DNA of 64,000 nucleotides from the NCBI RefSeq assembly GCF_014356525.2, contig NC_052511.1, positions 6,471,486 through 6,535,485 of the forward strand, given 5' to 3'. The notes under the pieces are model-generated. The model was not told the origin of the DNA, did not search any database, and saw nothing but the letters and a program-made list of their open reading frames with translations. Source of the stretch: Nilaparvata lugens (taxonomy: Eukaryota > Arthropoda > Insecta > Hemiptera > Delphacidae). A program made the position numbers and the translations under genes. This document shows, one piece after another, positions 12,130 through 23,947 of this stretch (position 1 is its first letter; the number at the start of each line of letters is the position of its first letter).

Positions 12130-13345
12130 GTTATGGGTGAGCTACACACGGACAGTATATCTGTAGTTTAATATATAGGATATATATATATCTGTAAATA
12201 GGGATGAGCTCACACGTATCATATCTATAGTTTGTGATTATATAGGAAAGAGCTCACATAATCATATTATATTATATCTATAGAGCTTATCTAATATCTA
12301 TAGTTTGTGATCGGGGATGCGCTGTACATGGAAACATATATCTCAAGTATATAATTATATAGGTATGAGGTCACACATATCTTCTATCTATATATATATA
12401 AAAGCGAAATGGCACTCACTCACTGACTGACTGACTCACTCACTCACTCGCAGAACTAAAAATCCACCGGACCAAAAACGTTCAAATTTGGTAGGTATGT
12501 TCAGTTGGCCCTTTAGAGGCGCACTAAGTAATCTTTTGGTAATATATTAACTCCATGGGTGGTTTTTAAGGGTTTAAAGTTCGTCTTTTAGCATGTATAT
12601 TCTTCCTCTTCTCTTAATTATAATTGAAAAATGTCCATACCATATGTTAATATAGAACTATAATCTAGAGATAGTACCTCTTCGAAACTGTTGTTAACTG
12701 GTAACTAAATTAATAATTTTGTCAGGTTGGCATTAAGTTGAGTTGACTTTGTTAGGTTGGCACCAAGTTGCAGATTGAAATGCATTTATCGCGGAAAAAT
12801 TGATTGGGCACTGCTACTTCAATCAGAGCTATTCCTGGGAATATTATATTACTAGCCGTCAGGCTCGCTTCGCTTGCCATATCTGTTTAGCCAGACGTTT
12901 AGTCTGGACCCCCGACTGGATCGTCCTAACATATGATAAAAATGCAGGCGAGCGAAGCGAGACGATCCAGTCGGGGGTCCAGGGGGCGGAGCTCCTTGGC
13001 TAGACGGATATGGCGAGCGAAGCGAGCCTGACGGCTAGTTATATCTATAGTTATGATCAGGTGATGCGCTGTACATGGAGACATATATCTATAGTTTGTG
13101 ACTATATAAGTAAGAGCTCACACTTATATCTTGATTAAACGATTATATAGGTATGAGGTCACACATTTTATATCTATATTCATGTTCAGGGGATGCGTTG
13201 TACAAGGACAAATATATCTATAGTTTGTGATCGTATAGAAATTAGCTCACACACCTATACATTATATCTATTATATCTATATTCATGTTCAGAGGATGAG
13301 CTGTTCATGGAAACATATACCTATAGTTTGTGATCGTATAAGTGG
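12130..13345. repeat. AT-rich minisatellite (TATCTATAGTTTGTGATC), split by Helitron D
   Basis: Landmarks ATCTATAGTTTGTGAT, GAGCTCACAC and GATGCGCTGTACATGG recur with spacing of roughly 70-150 bp on both sides of the Helitron at 12387-13038. Confidence 0.75.
12387..13038 (+). mobile_element. Helitron D, copy 1, non-autonomous, inside a minisatellite
   Basis: It begins TCTATATATATATAAAAGCG and ends CCTGACGGCTAG. The flanks are A on the left and T on the right, the canonical Helitron target. After the start comes a CACTCACTGACTGAC repeat. The last 187 bp (12852-13038) form a large hairpin whose left arm is the complement of the 3' end. No Rep/helicase coding. Confidence 0.8.
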
Positions 13346-13783
13346 CGGGAAAACTTGGTTTCATGTATATTATAAGTGTCAAAGGTGATGGATGGCTAAA
13401 ATGAATACTGTTGGAAATAATGCTGATGTGGCGAGAGTATGGCGGTGGTGGGGGGCTTGAACCATCCTGGGACCATCTGAGAGTGGTTTGGCACCTCCAT
13501 GATAAGTGGCAAAGTTTCAAAGTGAAAGTGAAGACAATGTTCTTGAAGAGATGTTGATGATGATTATAGTTAGTTGTTGGAGGATGGAGATCTTCCATTA
13601 TTTGTAGCTGTGACATAGTGTCAAAACTTGGCAATTAGAGGGGTGTATTGATGAAGTAGTGTTGTTTAGCCTATCAGCAGTTGGAACTGGTATCATCCAT
13701 TATTGATAGGGTGTATGATGAACAAAGCAATCATCTTTTGTGATCGTCTGTGATAAAAATTCATTTATTTTGTAAAACTACTC
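13346..13783. other. Intergenic stretch with one uncharacterised frame
   Basis: A minus-strand frame of 109 codons (13305-13634) has unremarkable composition and no recognisable motif, and it overlaps the edge of the minisatellite. I do not support it as a gene. Confidence 0.35.
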
Positions 13784-14436
13784 AAAAAAATCTGGTGTGG
13801 CGCACTCACACAACTTTCCTTGCTGTTATAAAAATTGATCACCTGACGCTAGTGTACCCTCGCATCTCAAGTCTACTATTCAAAGATCTGAGCCAGCTGG
13901 TGACAGGACAATAACGCTGGAGACACACGAAGTCTGCTATCTCTTCATAGTGAATCATTTAATAGAATCAACAGTTGTCAACAGTTTGCTATTGGATAAT
14001 CAATCACATTTTCTCGAATTTCGAGCTTACTTTCAATTTTAGGTAAAAATGTTACTGAACATTAATTGTAGAGATTTTCATGCTCAATCGTTTCCACTTG
14101 AATTTTTTTGTATCTGCCTGACAATTGTGAATCCAAAATCAAACTTTGCATGGATGGGGCGGAGCTCCTAAAATTTTTACAGATATGGGACTAGTGGCAG
14201 TTGATAGAGATTATCAATGACTATTTTAGGTATAAATTTGATCAAAATCGTTGGAGTCGTTTACGAGATAATCGCGAAAAACCCTGTTTTTGACAACATT
14301 TTCGTAATTTTAGCCGTCATCTTGGATTGCATTTGATCGAAATTGTTCGTGTCGGATCCTTAGGTAGTAAGGACCTTAAGTTCCAAATTTAAAGTCATTC
14401 CGTTGATTGGGAGATGAGACGCACATACACCAATAC

Positions 14437-14516
<80 letters not shown>

Positions 14517-14675
14517 ACACACACACACACACACCATACAGACCAATACACAAAAATCACTTTTTTGGATTCAAGGGACCATGAAACGTATAGAAATTTA
14601 GAAATTGGGGTACCTTAATTTTTTTGGAAAGCAATACTTTCCTTACCTATGGTAATAGGGCAAGGAAAGTAAAAA
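13784..14675 (-). mobile_element. Repeat F, copy 1 (about 0.9 kb, with internal CA microsatellite)
   Basis: Read on the minus strand the family starts TTTTTACTTTCCTTGCCCTA and ends CACACCAGATTTTT. ACTTTCCTTGCC near one end and GGCAAGGAAAGT near the other form inverted subterminal motifs. The body includes GGATCCGACACGAACAA and CCTGTCACCAGCTGGCT. No coding sequence. I cannot assign a superfamily; a non-autonomous DNA element is likely. Confidence 0.7.
14441..14534. repeat. CA microsatellite in repeat F copy 1
   Basis: About 94 bp of (CA)n with one TA interruption near 14511. Confidence 0.95.
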
Positions 14676-14897
14676 TGGCACTACCGTCAAAGAACAACTT
14701 GTGCGCCGGCAGTGAGTTCGATCAACTAGGTATAGCAAACATGTCGATAGAAAGAAAATAGAGCTTATTCAAACCACAAAAATATTAAATAAAACTACGG
14801 AAACTAGGTGACTTCTCAATCTTTACAAACGATAAGATAAAGTAACAAAATTACAAGCAAATGACAAATTCAAAAGACTGAAAAAAGGTAGCTATGA

Positions 14898-15828
14898 CTA
14901 GTAGTTCTGTAAACAGTAGACCTCACGCAGTATTCTCATCCACAAGTACCTGATGTCAACTGTTTTAAATGTTAACAAAATCAGTTCACGTTTGAATTTT
15001 TATTCCATAATTTATTAATATTTATGTTAATTTAAACAATGAATAGAATATATTTCTATTCCAGAATTCATATAATATTTATCCAGTTCCGTGATAATCT
15101 TTCCATCTAATGGAAATTAATTTTTTTCAATAAAAAAAATCATAATTTCTTCAGCATTATTTAGTTCATTTGATTATTTTTAATCACCTATTAAATTAGT
15201 TTTTTCGAATGTGAGAATATTGATACTGATGGACACGCATAATAATACCATGACTGCAAAACAAAATATTGAAACCAGAGAACTTAAAGCTGCGATTGGA
15301 CCACTTTTATTAACAAAATGTTGATAACTCAATCCTTTTAGATTTATTAGATTGAACATAACTTATCATACACATGATGATACACATGTGTTTGTCAACT
15401 TGCGTTCAATCTAATAGAATCTATAAGGATTAAGTTATTAACATTTTGTTAATAACTTTGGTGTAATCCTCTTCAAGGTCTTTGATTGAAACTATAGACC
15501 TTATACAAATACAGTAATAGACTGGCTTCTCCACACATCTGTGTAATTACTTCACAGCTGATTTATGATGAATAAATCTATAGTCTGATTTTTACTCTAA
15601 TATTGGCGTATGAAGGAGGCTCCTTTTTCCTTTTATACTATCCTTGTAATTCAAAATTTCCAAAAACCTTGTATATACGTCGACGCGAAATTTAGAAAGA
15701 CATACCTGTCAAATTTCATGAAAATCTATTACCGAGTTTCGCCGTAAATGCGCAACATAAAAACATTTAAACATTAAGAGAAATGCCAAACCGTCGACTT
15801 GAATCTTAGACCTCACTTCGTTCGGTCA
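14898..15828 (-). mobile_element. Helitron-like repeat C, copy 3, split by a roughly 530-bp insertion
   Basis: The CTAG end (14898-14954) and the remainder (15484-15828) match the consensus. The interval of about 14955-15483 is foreign and AT-rich. It contains an inverted repeat at 15309-15452 with arms of about 50 bp (TTAACAAAATGTTGATAACT and complement). Confidence 0.65.
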
Positions 15829-15869
15829 ACAAATAATTTTTAAGATAATATATAATTGAAACCTCAAGA

Positions 15870-16020
15870 CTTGACCTATTTCGGACTATGTGTTATCTAA
15901 ATTTGGGAGAGGAATAGCACAAGGCTACCTTATTTTCCCTCTCCCTATCACTTTGATAAGGAATACTTAATTTCGATAATGTAGTGATTGTATAAATGAA
16001 TAAAGAATAAAAATGAAAAA
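15870..16020 (+). mobile_element. LINE 3' end L, copy 1
   Basis: The motif TTTGGGAGAGGAATAGCACA ... CTACCTTATTTTCCCTCTC ends AATGAATAAAGAATAAAAATG. Relatives are at about 24890-25020, 47155-47290, 54395-54515 and 61650-61765, all in plus orientation and ending in an AATAAA-type tail. No coding part is retained. Confidence 0.6.
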
Positions 16021-16529
16021 AAGAAAAAAGAAAGAAGAAAGTGATCCCCTATCTCACCACCTGATCCACCGGGACTAATGTTAGAAAAATGGCCGGTTCC
16101 AGCCTATTCAGTCTCCACAACAAATGCCCACAAAAACCTAACCAACAAATCATTTCTATGATATCGTAGCTCGACTCACGTGCAATACATTTATTTCTCA
16201 CAGTCGCCGCGGTTAGCGGTATATGTGGATATAATGAATTAGATCCGAACTGTTGCAGTTCTCTTTCTCTCTCTGATCCGAACTGTTACAGTTCTCCCTC
16301 TCACTCTCGCTCATCTGAGGAGCCATCTTTCTGTCACGATAATCGTGATTGGTATCACGGCTGAATTGTGCGGAACGCAATACTATTATTCTACTATTAA
16401 AACTGTACCGGACAATATGATCTATAAATTGTGCGTTATAACGGCACACCGCATATGCCAATTGCACTGGCTACGATCACAATGCAATTTCTATTCACCG
16501 TGCATGTTTAGCTGTGAATGTGAATGTGG

Positions 16530-17700
16530 CTGGTAATAATCCTGCTTTACTGAATTTCTACGAAACTCCAATGAGTCTGTACAGTTGTGGAGCAGTTCAC
16601 TAACTAATGTTGTCTAAAGTTGCGTACAGATATACGCGCCGCGAACATGAGCAATTCACTTTTAATCAGCTGATGCCAAGCTTTTTATATCTGTATCTTA
16701 CCGTTTATGTAAAAATACAGATATAGTCAGCTGATTAAAAGTGAATTGTTCATGTTTGCGGCGCGTATATCTGTGCGCACCTTAATGCCAACTTATGTTA
16801 TTCATCTTTAATTATATTCATTTTCTGGATATGGAGACAAAGTTCCATAGACATTACAGAACGTTTTGCAGGTTTTCTCGCATGAATCTGATAACTGACG
16901 ATATTCTGCTTCACTGGATCTCTCAGAAATTCCCGAGTCTGTTTGGAGCGTTCATTAACCAATGATTTTCAATGCTAAATTATGTTATTCATCTTTAATT
17001 ATATTCATTTTCTGGCTATGGAGACAAAGTTCCATAGACATTACAGAACGTTTTGCAGGTTTTCTCGCATGAATCTGATAACTGACAACAATCTGCTTCA
17101 CTAGATCTCTTCGAAATTCCAGAAACTGTTTGGAGCGTTCATTAACCAACGATTTTCAATGCTAAATTATGTTATTCATCTTTAATTATATTCATTTTCT
17201 GGATATGGAGACAAAGTTCCATAGAAATTACAGAACGTTTTGCAAGTTTTCTCACATGAATCTGATAGCTGACGATATTCTGCTTCACTAGATCCCTTCG
17301 AAATTCCAGAAACTGTTTGGAGTGTTCATTAACCAATGATTTTCAATGCTAAATTATGTTATTCATCTTTAATTATAATCATTTTCTGGCTATGGAGACA
17401 AAGTTCCATAAACATTACAGAAAGTTTTGCAGGTTTTCTAGCATGAATCTGATAACTGACGATATTCTGCTTCACTGGATCTCTCTGAAATCCCCGAGTC
17501 TGTTTGGAGCGTTCATTAACCAACGATTTTCAATGCTAATATTATGTTATTAATCTATGGTATCTTATCAGTTTGTGGCTTTGAGAACAAAATGCTATAG
17601 AAATCATAGAACCTGTTGCAGATTTTCTCTCATGAATTTCCAAAACTCTATAGTGTTTTGAGTTGTGGAGGAGTTCACTAATTTATGTTACCTAATGCTA
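16530..17700. repeat. 187-bp satellite, four clear units and degenerate edges
   Basis: The landmark GATTTTCAATGCTAA occurs at 16964, 17151, 17338 and 17525, exactly 187 bp apart. Units contain TTCATTTTCTGG, GGAGACAAAGTTCCATAG and CAGGTTTTCTCGCATGAATC. The outer units (16530-16617, interrupted by a MITE, and 17540-17700) are more diverged, as expected at array edges. Confidence 0.9.
16618..16782. mobile_element. 165-bp MITE, copy 3, nested in satellite DNA
   Basis: The left end is AGTTGCGTACAGA and the right end GTGCGCACCT. TAA flanks both sides (16615-16617, 16783-16785). It interrupts a degenerate first unit of the 187-bp satellite, whose later units read CCTAATGC at the corresponding place. 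Confidence 0.8.
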
Positions 17701-18382
17701 TCTATAACATTACAGTAGAACTCTTCCGAATCGCAACCAACAAAATCAAGATAGCCATGCTGATAGCCAACATCCGGAACGGATAGGCTATATCCAATAT
17801 TACGACAGCTCTAAGGGTCTATCATGGATATTTCCTATCATTGATTAGACTTAGTATTCTATTTTGGGGGTCAGGAAGGAACTATTTGAACACATGCTTT
17901 AAAATGCAGAAAAAAGCACTTCGGGCTCTTGAGGGAGTGAGTCCCTCTTCTTCCTGTAGACCTATACTCAGGAGACTCCAGCTTCTTTCTGTTCCAGCTA
18001 TCCATTTCTTGGAAGTGGTTTCTTTTGTGGTCAAAAATTTAGAAATTTTCAATGTTGACCGAATTAATCATGCATACAGACCTCGAGGTAGAGATGCATA
18101 GAGATCCAGCTCCCAATTCATAGACTCTCTCTACTTGAAAAAGGGCCGTATTACTCAGGATTGAAGTTTTATAGGCTAATTGTATTCCAGAGGATATTAG
18201 GTTGTGTGGTGGTTATAAAGTGTTTTTATCTAAGATAACCAGGACATTGGTAGAGGCATGTCCCTATACAATAGAGGATTCTCAGGATCCCGATCCTGAA
18301 CTTGACATGTTGCATGCCACTTGAGCCTTGCTCAAAAATGTGTGGCTTTACGCAACTAAATTGTAATAATAAAAAAAAAAAT
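17700..18382 (+). mobile_element. LINE 3' fragment, copy 1
   Basis: It holds the decayed RT end plus a 3' UTR with TTGAGCCTTGCTCAAAAATG, a short palindrome, then TGTGGCTTTACGCAAC. It ends in a (TAA)n/A-rich tail at 18362-18382. The same 3' UTR and tail type occur at 53.5-53.8 kb, which defines the family within this window. It directly follows the 187-bp satellite block. Confidence 0.7.
17787..18299 (+). pseudogene. Decayed LINE reverse transcriptase C-terminal region
   Basis: The frame 17787-18101 (after a TAG at 17784-17786) contains ALRVYHGYFLSLIRLSILFW, then FKMQKKALRAL and RPILRRLQLLSVPAIHFLE. This is the typical order seen after the RT domain in Jockey/CR1-like LINEs (LxLWG, QKRAIR, CRPLFxxLxxLxxPS). 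A second frame starts at 18119 (HRLSLLEKGPYYSGLKFY) and is broken by an extra GGCTA near 18172. The related copy at 53.5 kb keeps this part open. The element is dead, with a stop and frameshift between the two parts. Confidence 0.7.
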
Positions 18383-18814
18383 ATGCACTTAGAGAAGAAT
18401 GCTATCTATAATGATAAGCAGAGCTCTACAATTTCACAGAAATAAGAAAAAAAAAACATTCATGTAGGAGCAGAATATATGAACGAATTTTGGAGAAGGG
18501 AAACTATGAGGGAGAGATCATAATTATATAAGTGAATGAAGAAGAGTGAGAAATGGAACCAGGGGAAAGTGAATAGATATGACATACTTCTAGATGTACA
18601 GAGAAAATTGAAGGGTAGGGAAGAATATACAATAATTATTAAGAGTATAGAACTGGGTTGCAATTATGAGGAGTGTAAAAGGAAAAGAGAAGAAAGAACA
18701 TGGAAACAGATTGTGGTGCTAAAAACAGTGAGAGAGAAAAGCATGGAAAGAGGGATTAGATCTGATTAGAATAGATAGAAAGATAAATGCATTTTATGTT
18801 CACTTCACACTATA

Positions 18815-19217
18815 CTAGTACTTCTGTGAACAGTATACCTCACGCAGTGTTCTCATCCACAAGTACCTGATTGGAACTATAGACCTTATGGAAATACAGC
18901 AATAGACTGGCTTCTCCACAAATCTGTGTAATCACTCTTGTCAGCTGATTTATGATGGATAATTCTATAGTCTGATTTTTACTCTAATATTGGCCTATGA
19001 AGAAGGCTCCTTTTTCCTTTTATATTATCCTTGAAATGCAAAATTTCCAAAAACCTTGTATACACGTCGACGCGCAATAAAAAAAGGAACATACCTGTCA
19101 AATTCCATGAAAATCTATTATCGCGTTTCGCCGTAAATGCGCAACATATAGACATTTAAACATTAAGAGAAATGCCAAACCGTCGACTTGAATCTTAGAC
19201 CTCACTTCGCTCGGTCA
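18815..19217 (-). mobile_element. Helitron-like repeat C, copy 4
   Basis: A full-length copy of about 403 bp with CTAG at 18815-18818 and the GACCGAGCGAAGTGAGG end at the right. Few differences from copies 5 and 8 suggest it is comparatively young. Confidence 0.65.
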
Positions 19218-19333
19218 AAAAAGTGATGTGGGCGAAATTGATGCAATAAGAGCCCCCTTTTCCACTTAACCCACCTAGAAGAGAGAGAGAGAGTGTGGAG
19301 GAGAAGGAAAAAATAGAAAATTCATTATACAGT

Positions 19334-19614
19334 ATTGATTGATTGAGTACATTATTTATGTAGATTACAATATATACTGGCTTATACACTTATATACAAT
19401 AGCTTACAATACAGCAAAATTATAGATGAATTTACATAATATAGACTAAGAAAATAATTATTGAACTGTATATGATATGAAAGAGTAATTTGTGATATAA
19501 TAACTATAGATAATTATATTGTTATGCATCTATATAAATTGGCGGAGCTTTGGACATATCAATGTCCATTCTTCGGAAAGAATATTAAAAATATCCTCCC
19601 CACTAACTCTCTAC
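19334..19614 (-). mobile_element. LINE 3' end A, copy 3
   Basis: It has the same boundaries as copy 2: TTGATTGATTGAG at the left and ACTAACTCTCTACC at the right, directly followed by a (GA)n run at 19618-19657. Confidence 0.7.
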
Positions 19615-19615
19615 C

Positions 19616-19659
<44 letters not shown>

Positions 19660-20104
19660 GGGAGAGAAGAAGCAAATATCTGTAAGAATAAAGAAGTGAA
19701 TGTGATAGTTGAGGGACAGCAAAGAAAAAAACACAAAGAATGAGAGATACATAGTGCAGAAAGGACGATCCTCTTCAATATGTAATCATGTTCTGCACCG
19801 AATTGACTGTATAGTATACAGTATATTGCAATATGCAGTACACACTAGGTCAAGGAGTACGGGATACTCGACTAATCATGCCATCATGCATGGAGAGTGG
19901 TCAGACATCTTGGCAAAATCATGAACGCACGATCTCATTGCTGATTATGCCGCTGATTACCGTAATGCACTATACACGCTCCAGACACCCATCTTCATGT
20001 CCAAATAATAGATTTCCTCTAATAGGTTATCTTCCCGCCTCATGCGTTTCCAATTATCATGCTAATTTTCTAGGCCAACACATTTTTCAATTACGATGTC
20101 GATA

Positions 20105-20790
20105 AAGACATCGGTGATGGTACAAGGTTGCTGCGATGTGGATATGAATTGAATATTTTCTATGTTTTGCCACGTTTGCACGAAAGCCTGTTAAATTTTA
20201 ATCCTTCTTAAAAGCCACGAGGAACAAGCATAGATAAAAGCATTGGTGATGGTACAAGGTTGCTGAGATGTGGATATGGATTGGATATTTTCTATGTTTT
20301 GCCACGGTTGCAAGAAAGCCTGTTAAATTTTAACCGTGATTAAAAGCCACGAGGAACAAGTATCGATAAAAGCATCGGTGATGGTACAAGGTTGCTGCGT
20401 TGTGAATATGAATTTAATATTTTCCATGTTTTGCCCAGGTTGCACGAAAGCCTGTTAAATTTGAATTGTGATTAAAAGCCACAAGGAACAAGTATCGATA
20501 GAAACATCAGTGATGGTACAAGGCTGCTGCGATGTGGATTGGGATTGAATATATTTTTTTTCCACGGTTGCACGAAAGCCTGTTAAATTTTACTTGTGAT
20601 TAAAAGCCACGAGGATCAAGTATCGATAGAAACATCAGTGATGGTACAAGCAGAGAAAACTTCTATAATAATTTGTATTCTGTGGTACAAGGTTGCTGCG
20701 ATGTGGATATGAATTGAATATTTTCTATGTTTTGCCATGGTTGCACAAAAGCCTGTTAAACTTTAATCGTGATTGGAAGCCGCGAGAAAT
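20105..20790. repeat. Roughly 130-bp tandem array derived from a MITE arm
   Basis: CATCGGTGATGGTACAAGG-like landmarks lie at about 20110, 20242, 20371, 20505 and 20631. Each unit contains TTGCACGAAAGCCTGTTAAA and GTGATTAAAAGCCACGAGG, which match one arm of the palindromic MITE at 25779-25927. The last unit is disrupted. Confidence 0.8.
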
Positions 20791-21539
20791 AATCAGAGGA
20801 GATTTATCTAGGAGAAGCCCTCTATTTCGTTGCATTTAATCATGATTAACATTTAACAGACTTCTCTGCAACCGAACCATTGTCTTGATGAAATGAATCG
20901 AATTTCCATCTAGCTGTTCACCCTGTAGTCAATATTTGCAGTAGCAGAAGTCTTCGGGGTGTTTTACAGCAATGGGTTTTCGTTTAATAATAATCATTAT
21001 TATTATGAAATGAGTTTTCATTGGTAATTGGAATATGACAGGCTGAAAAGTTAATACGTTTCACTTTCATGTTTCTCAACCAAATAAGTTATCTGTAATT
21101 GAATAGGTTATTATGTTCAGGTGCATAAAAAGTTCAGTACTCGAATTCTGGTATTTGAAAATATAAATTTGGAATTCCTTCCATTTGTTTAGTATTCTCT
21201 TGACCTGATTGGTATTCACTGATAGCTTGCTTAATTGATTTAATGGCTACGGAAAAAAAGCATCATATAATACTTTGAAGAGTAAGTATTTTAGGAGATT
21301 CTTCATAATACGGGATGAATGGATGCAGCGATTGTGTTATACACTAGTTGCTTTAATTCCTTTCTTTTCATTCTATTCGTCACTTATTTTTCTCCTCAAT
21401 CGTCACTTTTCTCTCATTTTTTCTATTTCTCCCCTTTTCACTATTATTTATTTCCTATCCTTTTCCAACACCTTCTACTCTTACTCACACCATTTCATAT
21501 CTACTCTAATCATTATTACTGCTCCACAAATTAATTTCT

Positions 21540-22125
21540 CTCAATCATCACTTTTATCTCACTTCTATGTCACCTTCCTCTACTCCTCATCTCTATTTTC
21601 TTCCTCTCTCGAAACTATCCTCTCTCCTCAACACCTCTCATCCATTCTCCATCTCCCTTCTTTTATCCGATACCTATATCACTCTCCACTCTCATCATTT
21701 ACTCTTCATCTTCCATCTCTTTTGTACTCCAATAGCTCTATCACTATTCTCTCCACTTTTCCTTTTCTATTTTTCTCCTCTCTCAAATCTATCCACTTTC
21801 CTCTCCCTCAATAGGCCCCCATCCCTCATTCATTCACCAATTTCCTCATCTTCTCCAATACCTCCAATTCACTCCACTGTCATCATCCACTCTTCATCTT
21901 ACATCTCTTTTGTTCTCCAATACCAATACCTCTCCAAATTTCTCTTCCTTTTCTATTTTTCTCCTTTCTCAAAACTATCCACTTTCACTCTCCCTCAATA
22001 TCTCTCATCCATTCTCCATCTTTCTTCTCCCCTCCAATACCTCTATCACTCTACTCTCATCATCCACTCTTCATCTACCTTCTCTTTTTTCTCCAATAGC
22101 TCTAACACTTCTGATAGAGAAGAAG
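21540..22125. repeat. Pyrimidine-rich minisatellite
   Basis: Imperfect units of about 180-190 bp contain CTCATCCATTCTCCATCT, CATCATCCACTCTTCATC and CTATTTTTCTCCTCTCTCAA. Frames of 179 and 225 codons crossing the region are Ser/Leu/Phe/Pro low-complexity and are not supported as genes. Confidence 0.7.
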
Positions 22126-22279
22126 AAGACCTCAACCACTACCCTCTCACTCCTAGTCCACGGCTAATGTCGAAGATGTTGCAACTCTTTTTGCCAAAGC
22201 GGCTAGCCGACATCCAGTCAACCAACTCCGGCATAAAATCTTAATATCTCACGCTCAGATGGCAGCATCTCGTGTTTGT

Positions 22280-23225
22280 TCAACGTCACGAAATACAACA
22301 AACAGAGACGGAAAATACTCATCGAAATGTATTAGACAAAGATACAAAGAGTCTCATCATTTTGTATCAAATGCCGAGAACAAAGACAGAAAATACATCT
22401 TCAAAAATTTACCACACGTAGATACAATGAGGCACATCTTTTCGTATGAAACGCCAGAAACGAAGACAGAAAATACTCATCGAAAAGTACCCGACAAAGA
22501 TACAATGATACACATAGTTTTGTACAAAATGCCGAAAACGAAGACAGAGAATACATCTCCAAATATATCAGATGAAGATAAAAATACTCACATCACGTCA
22601 TTCTGCATGAAATGCCGTAAACAAAGATAGAAAATACTAATCCAAATGTATCAGACAAAGATAGAAAGACTAGTTTGATCAAAATTCCACAAACAAAGAC
22701 AGAAAATACATCTCCAAATATACCAGATGAAGATACAAATACTCACATCACGTCATTCTGCATGAAATGCCGTAAACAAAGATAGAAAATACTAATCCAA
22801 ATGTATCAGACAAAGATAGAAAGACTTACACTATTTTGATCAAAATGCCACAAACGAAGACAGAAAATACATCTCCAAATATATCAGATGAAGATAAAAA
22901 TACTCACATCACGTCATTCTGCATGAAATGCCGTAAACAAAGATAGAAAATACTCATCCAAATGTATCAGACAAAGATAGAAAGACTCACACTAGTTTGA
23001 TCAAAATTCCACAAACGAAGACAGATAATGCATCTCCAAATGTACCAGATAAAGATACAAAGACTCACATCACGTTATTCTGCATGAAATGCCGTAAACA
23101 AAGATAGAAAATACTCATCCAAATGTATCAGACAAAGATAGAAAGACTCACACTATTTTGATCAAAATGCCACAAACGAAGACAGAAAATACTTCTCCAA
23201 ATGTATGAGACAGAGATGCAATGAC
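22280..23225. repeat. 156-bp tandem array built of two related half-units
   Basis: GACAGAAAATACATCTCCAA and GATAGAAAATACTAATCCAA alternate about every 78 bp. ATGCCGTAAACAAAG and ATGCCACAAACGAAG distinguish the half-units. The first part (22280-22560) is more diverged. The 123-codon frame at its start is a by-product. Confidence 0.85.
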
Positions 23226-23492
23226 TTGGATAATTTTGTTTGACTTGCCCTCTTATCGAGTAGCATCATCATTATATTTGGTTGCATCCTTTGGAATGCC
23301 AATTGTGACTCAACACTTTTTTGAACACAGAAGCGAGCATGCGCACGAATACCACGGAACATCGCTACTGGTGATATACCATAGTGAGGTACACGTTATA
23401 CTGGCAGTATTCGATAATCATTAGTGTTGCTATCCTTGTCTATCATTCGACAAAGTAGATATTGCTATCCTTTTCTACCCCGCAACGATGAA

Positions 23493-23671
23493 GGAATATA
23501 ATTAATTATAATCAATAATCATAATATCAATAAAACAAGGGATATAATTAATTATAATCAATAATCATAATATCAATAAAACAAGGAATATAATTAATTA
23601 TAATCGATAATCATAATATCAATAAATAAGGAATATAATTAATTATAATCAATAATCATAATATCAATAGA
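23493..23671. repeat. 46-bp AT-rich tandem repeat, four units
   Basis: The unit is GGAATATAATTAATTATAAT / CAATAATCATAATATCAATA / AAACAA, starting at 23493, 23539, 23585 and 23630. Confidence 0.9.
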
Positions 23672-23675
23672 ACAG

Positions 23676-23876
23676 TAAGGCTGGACATACACCGGTTAGT
23701 CAAGACAAGACTAGTCACGTTTAGTCACAATTCTTCACATAGTTGCTTATGAAGACATGTGTAATTGCAATGACTAATCAGTGTGAGTTGCGTCATAAGC
23801 AACTATGTGAAGTATCCTGACTAAACGTGTCTGATAATGTCTTGTCTTGACTAACTGATGTGTGCGCCTAGCCTAA
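23676..23876. mobile_element. Palindromic MITE (TAAGGCTGGACATACACC ends)
   Basis: A 201-bp palindrome with the outer pair TAAGGCTGG / CTAGCCTAA, then TTAGTCAAGACAAGAC and its complement, and GTTGCTTATG / CATAAGCAAC near the centre. No coding sequence. Only one copy lies in this window. Confidence 0.7.
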
Positions 23877-23947
23877 AACGAGCAATTCGCGGTCGATTCC
23901 ACGATGTTACTAAATAGATGACAATGATAAATAAATTCTATACTATA

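Noticed and set aside
21275..22244. Overlapping frames of 179 and 225 codons
   Set aside because: They lie in a pyrimidine-rich minisatellite; two different frames are open over the same bases and the composition is low-complexity.
22259..22630. 123-codon frame starting with ATG
   Set aside because: It spans the start of the 156-bp tandem array and changes with each unit; the other units are closed.
22280..23225. Possible CRISPR-like direct repeats
   Set aside because: The units are contiguous tandem repeats without unique spacers, in a eukaryotic sequence; the same holds for the arrays at 45.0-45.5 and 20.1-20.8 kb.
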